64,000 nt of DNA. Origin: Corylus avellana (taxonomy: Eukaryota; Streptophyta; Magnoliopsida; Fagales; Betulaceae). Positions 46,100 to 56,503 of the stretch are shown here, in pieces (within the stretch, counting starts at the first letter, position 1; each line of letters starts with the position of its first letter). The stretch covers positions 13,035,629-13,099,628 of the forward strand of contig NC_081546.1 of NCBI RefSeq assembly GCF_901000735.1. The letters are read 5' to 3'. The translations under genes and the position numbers were made by a program. Below the pieces are notes generated by a model, which ran no database searches, was not told where the DNA came from, and saw only the letters and a program-made list of their open reading frames with translations.

Positions 46100-47918
46100 A
46101 TGAGCATGTCTACATTTTTGTATCTACTTGGTAACTGCTTTATTAACTTAATAACAAGATGCATTGAATGACATGGTACATCGGTACGTGCGGCATAATG
46201 GTCATGGGCTTACTATATAGACTTCATTCTATGGTCAAATGTGTGTGTTGTTATGTGGGCTTTGGATCCAATTGTTTTGTGACTAGGTGCAGTCACTCCC
46301 AAATGACTCGGTCACTATATGACAAAAATTATTAGTGGTGTGAGCCACCCGAGGTTAGACTCGGCCGTGCCACTAATGTTATGTACGGTAGGTCGTGCAA
46401 TGGCTGGGGCACCGGCATTGTACTACAGGTCCCTCGAGACAGCGTCAACCCTGCTGGGAATAGGTAATATCCTGGGTAGACCATACTTGAAAGTTATGAC
46501 CTATAAAGCATTAGTTTTTCTTGCATTATACTTAGGCGATTGCCGCTGGGAGTACACCACCCTTTTTATTAACCAAACAATACTTTTATGGTGTATTAAT
46601 GGAGACAACACCTCTTTTCAAATGATTACTAAAACTGCACGTTTATTTTTGCTTAAATAGGCTCAGTTATACCTAATTGTGAGGTTTACTTACTAAGTCG
46701 TTAGACTTACTCTGTTATTACCGTTTTAGGAAGTTTGTCACTAGAACTTAGGAGTGGCACGGTTGCCACTACGGACCTTGCTTTAGAATCTTCATACTGC
46801 TGTCAGGTTTGTTTTACATTATTATTAGTTGCTCTATGTCTTTAATTTCAAGGAATATACTTGTCCCATAATGATTTATAGTTCTTCTCAGATTGTATTT
46901 CACCTTTCGGTGCATTACTCTGAAATGCTTAGAGGGGCGATTCCTCATTTAGCCACAAGTTGGCTTAACTGAGGCAATTGCCAGTAACCCTACCAGGTTA
47001 GCCAAGGCTAATTTTGGGGGTGTTATAACTAGAACCTAAGTTTCACAAGTGGAGCTGAAGGGTAGACACCTGACCTCTTGGTCGTACGTACGGCCTCGAG
47101 AGCGTACGTTCTGCTAGTAAGTTAGGTATTCCAGCCAAAAGCTCCAAACTATATTTCGAGGCTTCTATCCAATCTAAAGGTTGATATCTCTCCTTGTAGG
47201 CTACTAAGCAAACTCATGCAAGACAATTATCATGCTATCACGCAACTCAAAGCAATAAAAGAAGGATTTAAAAACCTTTCAAAACATACTTTGCTTTTGC
47301 AAAGAAATATGTATGAAAGCTTTACCAAAACATTTACAAAACATGAAATACCAGTAACAACAATAACATATCATGGAATGGGTAAGGGGATTACCTTGGA
47401 AGGTGGTAAGAACACAAAACTCTCTTCCTTCTTCCTCTCCAACTCACAAAACTCACAAAGACACTCACACAAGGGTTTCAGAGAGCTTGGGGATGAGAAT
47501 GGAGCATAAGGGTCAAGGGGAAGGGGGTACTTATAGGTGGGAAAAAGTTGTGGTGCTGCAAGCTGTTCTGAAAAGCAGCTTACGTACGGTTACTAGGGGC
47601 GTACGTATGATACTATTACACATTGGGTAAAAGGGTTTAGGCGTATGTCTTGGTATATTGCCCACTGGGTCAAAGATTGGTCAGCGTACGTACGGGTGGT
47701 CCCCCGGCGTATGTCCTCACTAAAGACAGATGCGTATGTACCACTATTGGGCGTACGTATGGTCAGAAAGGGGTGGGGTCTGGGTTTTACCTTAAAAGAC
47801 TCAAGGGGTTGGGTTACTTACAAGGGTTTAGGTCTCTTGGTATAAAACCATGTTTTATGAAATCATTAATCACGTTTTTATTTCTTTTTAAAATTGGTGT
47901 TTTTTATGGGGTATTATA

Positions 47919-48884
47919 GAAGGAGTACCTATGGCCACCGGAGGATGGAAGAGCAACATTACCTTATTCAGGGACAATCCTCTAAGGGAGATATGCAGAG
48001 TGAAAATCACAAAGATTCCATAACAGGAATTCGTGCATGTAACATAAGCTTAAATGGTATGTCAAACTTACCATGCAAGGAAGGTTTCATTCCGAAAAGA
48101 GAAGCTTTAAAGAAGGGAACAATTGCGAATAAAGGAGGGGATACAGGCACTAAGGGAAAGGATGGTCAACCTAGTATGGGGAGATTCGCTGACGTGGAAA
48201 TCCAAAAAGAAAATCACCACTTGGAGGCTAGGAAGTCTACTTGTCCCACTCCCTCTTATGAATCTATAAGGGGCATAATAGTCAATTTGAGAAGGACAGC
48301 CACAGAGGAATGTGAAATTATGAAGGGGAAAAATATAGAGGATGTTATAGGCATGTTGGCTTGTGGTCTGAATGTGCAAAATAACGGAAGCCCAAATGAA
48401 GACTACCAAACCTGGAAGAAACGAGCCAGGGCAGGAAGCAGTCTTCCACGGGGGCAGGCGGGGGAGAGAGCTAAAGGTTGAACATGTAAGGCGGAGGAAT
48501 TAGGATGTGTAGATGGCCATATAAGCCATAGCAAGAGTGGGAAATGGCAGACAGAAGAATTCACTGATGTGGAGAAGGCGGCGGCTAATTCCCAACCCCG
48601 TCGGGCGATATGAGTATTTTAAGCTGGAATTGTCGGGGCTTGGGAACCCTTCAACAGTTTACAACCTTTGTTGCTTGGTGAAGGAAAAGAAACCCAATAT
48701 GATTTAGAGCTGGGTTCGATAGTGTGTTTGCAGTCGATTGCGTAGGGCGGAGCGGTGGTTTGCCATTACTATGGAAGACACATATTTCCATGGATATCCA
48801 AAACTATAGTCGGTGGCATATCACCACCATTATGAAGTCTGATGAACATGGGCAACAATGGAAATTCACTGGCTTTTATTAACG
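47919..48884 (+). pseudogene. LINE ORF1 3' part and start of ORF2 endonuclease
   Basis: Continues the ORF1 interrupted at 35484: a basic, low-complexity tail (TGIRACNISLNG ... ARAGSSLPRGQAGERAKG, stop at 48479). ORF2 then starts at 48610 with MSILSWNCRGLGNPSTVYNL, the endonuclease signature of the RNase H-bearing plant LINE type. The endonuclease is broken by stops and ends at about 48880, where repeat D begins. It probably belongs to the same LINE type as the RNase H fragment at 51549-54711. Confidence 0.78.
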
Positions 48885-48886
48885 TT

Positions 48887-50351
48887 AATTATATTATTTT
48901 ATTCTACTTGATACTAACTTACATATCTTGTAAGGGTACTTTTTTTTTTTTTTTTTTTCTCTGTTCTTGTAGGGGTACATGTGGTATGCATTATAAACCC
49001 CCAATATGGAATAGTTATTTTATTATTTGGTTAGTTTTTTATTCTATAATAATAGTTATTTATTTTCTATTGGAATAACACATTAATTATACTTCTCACA
49101 AAAACCTCAACACAGAATGTAAGGACACCATGACAAAGAAACTGTGATGGGCAATTGTTTTTTATTATCTTATTTTATTATTTTGGGGTATTATACAATC
49201 TGTATCATACGTCACTTGGACGTCACCAGAAAATGCTGACGAATTGGTCACAAAAGGCTTCGTCACTTGGACGTCACCTGCAAGTGCTAATGAAATTGGT
49301 TACAGATGAATGTTATGTCACCTATACATCACCTTAACATGCTATGAAAGTGTTTCAGATAGACTTAGCACATGGACATCATTCAATGTCACCTAGACGC
49401 CACCCGAGCGTCACCTTGGCATTGTGACATCACCTGGACATCACATGAATGTCTCTTGAACATCCTGGCGAGTTCTGGGACAGAAACTTTTGTCACTTGG
49501 GCATCACATTCCTAACATTTCTAAGTTGTTTGAAAATAAGTCTTGATGTCATTTGGGGTGTCCTGATGTTTTGGTGCAACTAAAAAATTTTGTGAGCCAA
49601 ATTTTACCTAGTAATATTCGAATTGGAAATATGTTGTAAAATACAAAGTTGTAGATCTCGCAATGCCCTACCTTGACCTAAAAAAACTTCCTTTACTTAT
49701 GTATATCTCCTTCGAAGGCCCTAGTTGCCCACCTTCAATCACTCATTCAAGGGCAAAGCCATCAACGTTGCCCTACCACAGCTTGTTGTAAGTTGACGTC
49801 AAGTTTTTGAATGGCTGAACCTATGAACTGATTGCCAACGTTCCGAACATTTCCAGTAATGTTTTTTCCAGGAGGAACATGACCCAGGTTACGGCTCACA
49901 TCATTGTCGCTTAGGTTCTCAAACCTTATTAGTATGTTACTATCTTGCTGTATTTTTTATTTTATTTTATTTTATTTTTTCCCATTGGGAGAGCTTCAGC
50001 CTTCAGCAAAAAAGAGTTTCTTTGCTTCAATGTTAGTCAATAGGCACAAACTCATGATTCACGAAGATGCTTGATGGTACGAAATTGATGAGGCGCAAGT
50101 TTAAATATGATGTGTTTAAATAAATGTGATGTTTATTCATAAATGGAAGCCACACTTCTGACATCACACGTGTTTTTGTTTAAGTAAATTATTGAATACA
50201 GTTTAAATGGTGTATATTGGTGCAATTTTTGTGTCGAATTCTTCATGTGATACTTTAAGTCCCAAATGGCCTACGACAATTGAATCCTAAAGAGATGCTA
50301 ATGACAAAGTCCTTGTAGGCTGCTACAACACAAAAGGGGGTCAAAATATCT
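48887..50351. repeat. Dispersed repeat D (copy 2) with GACGTC array in the middle
   Basis: 48887-49185 and 49981-50351 match copy 1 (31732-32012 and 34165-34549). The middle (about 49190-49970) differs from copy 1 and holds reiterated GTCACYTGGACGTCACC-like words at 49212-49560. No coding region was recognised. Confidence 0.7.
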
Positions 50352-51548
50352 TTAGTCAGGTCCAAAGATCCCCCAATGCTTAAGTGAGCATGAGAGTTTT
50401 TTTAGGTGAAAGAATTACTAGGTATTTTTGTTCTCTATTTTTCCTTAGCTCATTTGATAGCTCTCTTTTGTATCTTTATGTCCTTTTAGGTATTCTTGAG
50501 CAAGTGCTCTTCCATTTTTCTTTTTCCTCAATTGGGGGACTTGATGCATATTCTCTGCAAGTGATGAATGACTAATTTGACATGTGTATGAGAAGCCACA
50601 GATTACATGTCCTTAGGAGAAGTTTGTACCCGGCTTGCTGAGCTTGAGATAGGCTCGTGGAGCGCATGATTGATGTAATGTTTCTTTTCTTACATGTAGT
50701 GGCTTTGAGGAATGCAAAACATAAGTGTTGGACCTACAACTTATGGTACATTAACTATAAGGATCGTAGATATAACAATCGGACTCGATAAGTACTACCC
50801 TCTCAAGAGCCACATGACTTGTGAAGCCCAAATTCGCTACTCGATTATCCTAGAGTTCCAATTAGGACATATGCCTTGTGCTCGCTTTTCAAGTGGGATA
50901 AGACCCTTATCACGTACTTGCACTATTGCATGGCTTATGTGGTATGACGATACTCTAAATTCGTCTCACTTCATTAATTGTTCAAAGATATGCATTAACA
51001 GTGCATCCAATCACTGTTAGGGCTTGGGGAAGTGTGCAGGATGGCTCAAGGCCATATCCTTTAGTCGATCAACCTCGGCTCTAAATCTCTGATCCTCATT
51101 TGATTGACAATAGGAGATGTTTCCCAATCATAGTTCGGCCTCCCCTATGGAGACTTCCTTTAGTGTCAAAAACGAGCTGGGCCCTAACTATTGGTTCAAC
51201 CTCCAACAATGTATTTCCATTATTTTTTACTTTATTAACACTAACATAGTCCCATGAGAAACCTAGTAAATTGTGTCTTGTGAAGCAACATTATTTTTAC
51301 TGTCATGTTCTATTAAATCAGATTATTAAATTGATCAAAATCTCTTCAAAAATCCTTTGAGCTTTGAGTTCTCAAAAATATTTTTAAGCAACAAAATTCT
51401 CTTTAGAATCAAGCCCTGATCAACAAATTCTTTTTTTGGGAGATGTGGAAAGACAATGTTAGAAATGGTGCAAAAACATCTTTCATTTTTCCCACAATTT
51501 CTATTTCTTGAATAGTTTGAGGTACGTAGTCGAATTTTTACGCTCACC
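50352..51548. other. Repeat-derived sequence, not assigned
   Basis: Short open frames only, none with a recognisable domain. It lies in the inverted-repeat arm and is present again at 59401-60597 with about 99% identity by eye. I see no element ends inside it. Confidence 0.4.
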
Positions 51549-54500
51549 TTTTTTTTTTTTTTTTTTTTTGAAGTGAAACTCATATATTGCAAAAATCAAC
51601 AATTCCCTTACTTAGTAAGAACAACATCGTGAATACAATTAGGGCACTTGCCTATCCAAACTCTCTCCTCATTAGCATGTAAGGTAGCTTTTGCCAACTA
51701 GTGGGCTGCACCATTGGCTATTCGTCTGACATGTTGGATCACCCACTGGGTGTTTGAGTCAAGCAGGACTTACGCATCATCCACAAGATGTCCATACCTT
51801 ACACTGCAACTGGATTCTTTGCGAAAAGCTTGCACTATCTCCAATGAGTCGCCCTCCAAGATGATCTTTTCGTGACCCAATTGCATGCAGAGCTCCACCA
51901 AACGCCAAGTAACTAAAGCTTCTGCTATCGTGGGGTCATGAACGTACGGTCTGGGAGCACAAAGCGCTACAACCACCCTTCTCTCGTGGTCACGTACAAC
52001 CAGGCCCACTCCCATTCTTCGCCCATTCTTGTCCAAAGCCACATCCTAGTTGGCTTTGAGATATCCAAGTTCTAGTCTCTGCCATGCTGTCACCTCTATA
52101 GCTCGTCGCTTGAAAGCTTTGTCTCTCCAGTCAAACTCTACCTTGTTGAAGGCCTCAAGCTACTCCTTTGCACTACAGAACAACGCTGATGGTGACTTAA
52201 AGTCCCTCCAAACACAACCAAATTGCGTCTCATCCAAATCAAACAAAACATGTGATGTACAAATTTAATTGTACTCGCAAACACACGAGTTGTGTGCAAT
52301 ATAGCTTTTGTGCAAGTGCGAGGTCGATCCACAGGGAATTGAGTTTGTGAAATTTAATTTCTATCTAAATCAAATATATCTTAACCTAGTTCCAAATGAT
52401 TTTGATTTTGAAAATAAACAAACATAAACTAAATAAGATAAAAATAATCAAAAGATAAACGACTAAGGTTTTAGAATTCACCTCACCAAATCAAAGCATA
52501 CATTCTCATGTTTTCATTCATGCATCCGACAAACAATTAAACCCTATATATGTTCTATTGTTTTTTTATAAACCAATTGAATCATTCGATGAATCCATCT
52601 CTATTACAAATCACAACAAATATCCAATTGAGATCAAATCATCCATTGTATCCGTAAATCACAATGGATATAAGTCTCAATCAAATCATTTGATGTATCC
52701 GTTGGATGAAACACAACGAATATCCAACGTTTTCACGATTTATAAACAACAATCAATCACAATTTTGTCACAGAATTGAATTGAAACGAACATATATTAC
52801 ATTAAACGACGGATTTGTACGAACAAAACATAAAAATATAAAACTAATCAATGGCGAGGCTTCATCTTCAACCTTAGTTGAAGAATTAGCCTTTCATGAC
52901 AAAAGAAATCATAAAGAAACTAAATTACTTCATTAAAATTAAAAACTTACAAAAGAATTCGAGTTGCAAGCTACAAAAAAACCCAGAAAACACGAAAAAC
53001 GACCAAGAACGGCGCCCCTGGCGCGTCTCTGTACGTTTACAATGGAAAAGAATGATATTTATAAGCTAATTTTAGGGTTTTAGTGCTGCCAGGTCGGCCG
53101 AGTGCGCTCGATCGCACTCGTGCAACAAGTTTGTTGCTGCACAGGGCGCAAGTGCGATCGATCGCACTACAAGTGCGATCGATCGCAATTCCAGCAGGAA
53201 TTAGCCTACTCTTGTGAAACATGACTTTGTAGATCTTTGAGTTAGCTTTCTAATGACACCAAGATCGCTTCAATCCGAGCATACAACTTTAGATATGGCC
53301 TTTTTAGTAGGACTCGTCGAGTGCGAATTATTGCTCGATTCCAATTTGCTACCAACGCTCCATGAAGTGTCTTAAGCGCCAGAATGAGTTGCAACTATCA
53401 CCTTAAAGCCGCATTTTTCTCTTAATAGCCTGCAAATCACTAAAACACCAAAACTAACCAAAACATCAGAAAATAATAAAGCTAAAGGCTTAGTAAATGC
53501 AAATTAAGGGGTCAAAATATGCAATATTTGGCACTCATCAACATGCAAACAACCAACTACATTTCCTCCTCCCCAAGTCTGTCAAGGATCATCTTAAAAA
53601 GATTCATGAAGTTATCCTCTCCTCTCTGACACTTCTCAACCAGCGAAGAACATTCGAGCCATACATCACTAGCTGAAGGGCAACTCTATAATATGTGCTC
53701 CACCATCTCGAGTTGTAGTCCACAGATTGGGCATAAAGTATCTTATGTTATACATCTTTTGTGGAGATTGACCTTTGTAGTTAGGATGTTATTACACGCT
53801 TTCCACAAGAACGACTAAACCACTCTCGGGACCCTCACTTGCCAGACTTCCATAGCTATGACTTTGGTGCCGAATTCGAATAGCTTCTTTGAAACTCCTC
53901 TACTTGACCTTTAGCCAGATGATACGCACTGCGGATAGAAAAGTCTCCATTCTTCGTTCCCACCCTCCGATCACATTGTTGTCTAGGACACACACGGATT
54001 TGGCATATAGTCGTTGCTTCCTCTGGAGAGAAAATCTACTGAAATAGTGGTATGTTCCACCACTTAGTATTCGTTGTCAATGAGTGCACTCATTGTTGCA
54101 TCACAGTCTAGAACTTGTCTTGGTGACTGAATGGAATATGTTGGTGGCATTGGGATCCAACGATCCTGCCAGATGCTAATAGATTTGCCATCGCCCACCC
54201 GCCACATCATTCCTTCACTTAGTAGCTTCTTTGCAGTTCAAATATTTCTCAATGCATATGATGGCCTCCTTCCCAATCTAGATTGAGGAAAATTGTCATC
54301 CGGGTGATACTTTTCATTAAGAATTTTGGCCACTAGAGCATCCGGGTTTTGCACTAGCCTCCATCCTTGCTTAATGATAGAGCCCAATTAAAGCATTCCA
54401 GGTCTCTGAAGCCCATCCGCTCGCAATCTTTGGCCCTCCCCAACTTCTCCCAACTCATCCAAGCAACTTTAGCTACGTTCTCCTTATGGCCTCGCCAGAA

Positions 54501-54711
54501 CCTTGACATCATAGAATTGATGTCCTTGCACAAGGATTTGGGCATCGAGAAAACATTCATGGTATGGGTTGGGATGGCCTGAATAATCGCTTTCAGAAGA
54601 ACCTCTTTACAAGCTTGAGACAAGAATTTCTCCTTCCACCCATTCATTTTGTCCCACACTTTCCCCTTGACACTTGTGAGGGCACTTACTTTTGATCTAC
54701 CAATGAGAGTA
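51549..54711 (-). mobile_element. RNase H-type LINE, 3' part, interrupted by a solo LTR
   Basis: From 5' to 3' on minus: the end of reverse transcriptase (IGRSKVSAL, GWKEKFLSQACKEVLLKAII, AIPTHTMNVFSMPKSLC, 54700-54354); a zf-RVT-like segment (CPICGLQLEMVEHIL, near 53700); WMRRNLVVFGG (52250-52200); then an RNase H domain (52060-51640) with acidic residues in DVALDKNGRRMG, TIAEALVTW and LEGDSLEIVQ, and a C-terminal GAAH. It ends in poly-A (poly-T on plus, 51549-51570). Several stops are present. Interrupted at 52253-53540 by a solo LTR and ended at 54711 by a hAT-like fragment. Confidence 0.82.
52248..53545 (-). mobile_element. Athila-related solo LTR, 1288 bp, with ACATG duplication
   Basis: Body 52253-53540, flanked by ACATG at 52248-52252 and 53541-53545. 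The ends (plus view) are TGATGTACAAATTTAATTGT...GGCACTCATCA, clearly related to the Athila LTR at 55127-56503. A TATAAATAT box lies on minus at about 53062-53054. Upstream of it (53095-53190) is a cluster of GCGATCGATCGCAC palindromes. Removing it restores the LINE reading frame around WMRRNLVVFGG. Confidence 0.88.
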
Positions 54712-54880
54712 GGGGTGTAAATGAGCCGAGCTTGGCTTGTTTACTTTGCGCTTAGGCTCGAGCTTGAGGTTGGAAGTGTTGCTCGAGCTCAAGTCGATAG
54801 GGTTGGAACCTTGTTTGAGCTTGAGCTCATCAATTTTGCAATGCCCTCAAGCTCGAGCTCGACTTTTTTTTTTCCCAACT
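54712..54880. mobile_element. hAT-like non-autonomous fragment
   Basis: Starts AGGGGTGTAAATGAGCCGAGC, a terminus common to many plant hAT-like miniature elements, followed by reiterated GCTCGAGCTCGAG words. The other end was not identified. Confidence 0.45.
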
Positions 54881-55126
54881 AATCACTATTCATTACCAAT
54901 CATACAAATTAGAGAGATTTTCTAACTAATATCAATCTGTTTTTCTCATTTCTCTCCCATTTCGTTCAGTTACACATGCAAAGATCTTGGACCAAAATTT
55001 TGATCCCCCAAATGTTCCAATTGTGGGTTTTTCTTCTTTCACAGCATACATAATCAACTAACAGAAATATAGAATCAACTAAAATGCTAAAGAACATTTA
55101 ACAAACAAAATTATGGTCACTCTAGG
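54881..55126. other. AT-rich spacer
   Basis: No gene or element recognised. Confidence 0.4.
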
Positions 55127-56503
55127 TGATGTACAAATTTAATTGTACTCGCAAGTGCACGAGTCGTGTGCAATATAGCGTGTGTGCAAGTGCGAGGTCG
55201 ATCCACAGGGATTTGTGTTGTGTAAACCAATTTCTATTTAAACCAACTCTATTTTAACCTAGTTCCGAATTTTGTGATTTTTGTCGTGCAAAATAAAACA
55301 TAAACTAAAGAAAATAATGAAATAAAATGGTAAAGAACACTAAGGTTTTAGAATTCACTTCGCCAAATCTTAACTCTATATTCTCGTATTTGTTCCTACA
55401 ATCGAAAAACTATATTCGATGTTTTACAAATATCAAGTTTAAATCATTCAATGAATCCACCCATTTTTACAAATCACAACAAATATCCGATTCGAAATTA
55501 AATCATCCTATGTATCCGTTTGGTTAACGAATCACAACGGATATCCGATTTCAATCGAATGATTTGATGTATCCGAAGGATGAAACACATCAAATATCCA
55601 ACTCCAACACATAATAGTTCATCACATTCAATTAAAAGATATAAATCAAGCAATTGAATGAAAATCTACAACATCCTTATTCGAAGTCAAAATTGTATAA
55701 ACAAAATACGAGAATACATGAGTTTGTCAATGACGAAGCTTCATCTTCAACCTTAGTTGAAAGATTTAGCCTCTCATGATAACAAAAATAATCACCAATT
55801 GAATTGTCATCATCGAAAGAATAAAACTTACAATGGAAAACAAAGCAAAAGCTTCCCCACGGCAATACGTCATAATTCAGCTTAAAACGGCCTCCTACAA
55901 TTGTGAGGCTTAGAGGTCTATTTATATGGCTTAGGAGAGCCCTAGAAGCCCTAGTAATCCTAGGAATTTCGGAGATTTAAGTCCAAGCCCAATTAGGATA
56001 AAGAAAACCTAAGCCCAAATCGGAATAGGATTCGCCCAGAATTGCGGTCCTATCTTGCGGCGTGATTTTGGCCTTGCGGCGCTCCGAATTGGGAAAATGC
56101 TATTTCACAATGAATTGTAGTAGTTTGAGTTAGCTTTCCAATGCCGCTTGAATCACCTCAATCGGATATCTGAGATGAAAGTTATGGTCAAAATACTGAG
56201 ACGTATTCAGAATCCAATTTTGCATCCAATCCGATTTGACTTCAAATTGAGAAATTTCGAATTAATCCTTTCCTTTATTTGATTAAACTTTAACCATGAT
56301 TGGTTAAGCTTAACCATATCCTCTAGGTCTTCCCAATTTGCCCCTTTAAGCTTGGAATTTTTCCAGAAATGCTTTCTTTTCTTCCAAAAGCCTATAAAAC
56401 AAAGAAAATACAAAAAGGCAGTAAAATGTCCTAATTAACCAAAACCAAAGGATTAAAACATGCAAGTTAAGGGCTGAAAATATAAATATTTTAGCACTTA
56501 TCA
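55127..56503 (-). repeat. 3' LTR of Athila-lineage element
   Basis: On minus it starts TGATAAGTGCTAAAATATT (56503) and ends AATTTGTACATCA (55127). The polypurine tract AAGTTTGGGGGTG abuts its start (56516-56504). A TATAAATAGACC box lies on minus at about 55928-55917. Upstream of it are reiterated TTGCGGCG-type words (about 56040-56090) rather than CGATCG. The 5' LTR would lie beyond the N gap. Confidence 0.85.

Larger units (their letters stand above)
40341..46104 (-). mobile_element. Non-autonomous Athila-like LTR element (gag-only), 5754 bp
   Basis: Body 40346-46099 with two direct LTRs (44788-46099 is the 5' LTR, 40346-41670 the 3' LTR on the minus strand) and the duplication ATGAG at 40341-40345 and 46100-46104. 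LTR ends on minus are TGTTAAGTGCCAAAATATT...GGCACAACA. The first 135 bases of the two LTRs differ at roughly ten sites by eye, so this is not a recent insertion. The interior of about 3.1 kb has gag-like remnants but no protease, reverse transcriptase or integrase. The 3' interior (41671-42970) is homologous to the 3' interior of the Athila element at 56504-57730, so it probably depends on that family's enzymes. Confidence 0.85.
36606..47027 (+). mobile_element. Inner solo LTR (family Y), opposite orientation, about 2.1 kb net
   Basis: Starts TGTAGTACCCC and ends GGGGGTGTTATA, flanked by ACTGG (36601-36605) and ACTAG (47028-47032), a one-mismatch duplication. Pieces: 36606-37488, 40060-40340 and 46105-47027. 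U3 carries the CGTACG array (about 36807-37050) directly upstream of the TATA box at 37093-37100. It inserted into the outer family Y LTR and was itself hit twice, by the elements at 37494-40054 and 40346-46099. Confidence 0.8.
35485..47918 (-). mobile_element. Outer solo LTR (family Y), about 2.0 kb net, split by nested insertions
   Basis: Its two halves are 47918-47033 (U3, with the CGTACG array and TATA-like CCTATAAGTA at 47537-47528) and 36600-35485 (R/U5, ending GGGGCCATTACA). Joined across the insert they align colinearly with the plus-strand family Y LTR inside it, for example GGTTCTAG|TAACCC against AAGTCTAG|CGATCC. It is flanked by GAAGG on both sides and interrupts LINE ORF1. No protein-coding domain is left, as expected for a solo LTR. 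The U3 start is TATAATACCCC here but TGTAATACCCC in the inverted copy, so the terminal base has mutated. Likely Ty3/Gypsy; the lineage was not determined. Confidence 0.82.
46941..51938 (+). repeat. Left arm of a 5-kb near-identical inverted repeat
   Basis: Every position x pairs with 110949-x (inner part) or 110941-x (outer part) in 59011-64000, with one net 8-nt length difference between about 49340 and 50380. The arms include LTR, LINE and repeat D sequence. Confidence 0.95.

Noticed and set aside
48842..49078. Conserved 78-residue protein present twice (also 61863-62099)
   Set aside because: The two copies are the arms of the inverted duplication; the frame spans a LINE/repeat D junction and a poly-T run, so it is not a gene.
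50712..51020. 102-residue protein duplicated at 59929-60237
   Set aside because: Identity is explained by the inverted repeat; no recognised domain and no supporting start or splice signals.
54354..54659. Host gene for a reverse-transcriptase-like protein
   Set aside because: Its neighbours show it is the end of a LINE reverse transcriptase, followed by zf-RVT and RNase H remnants and poly-A.
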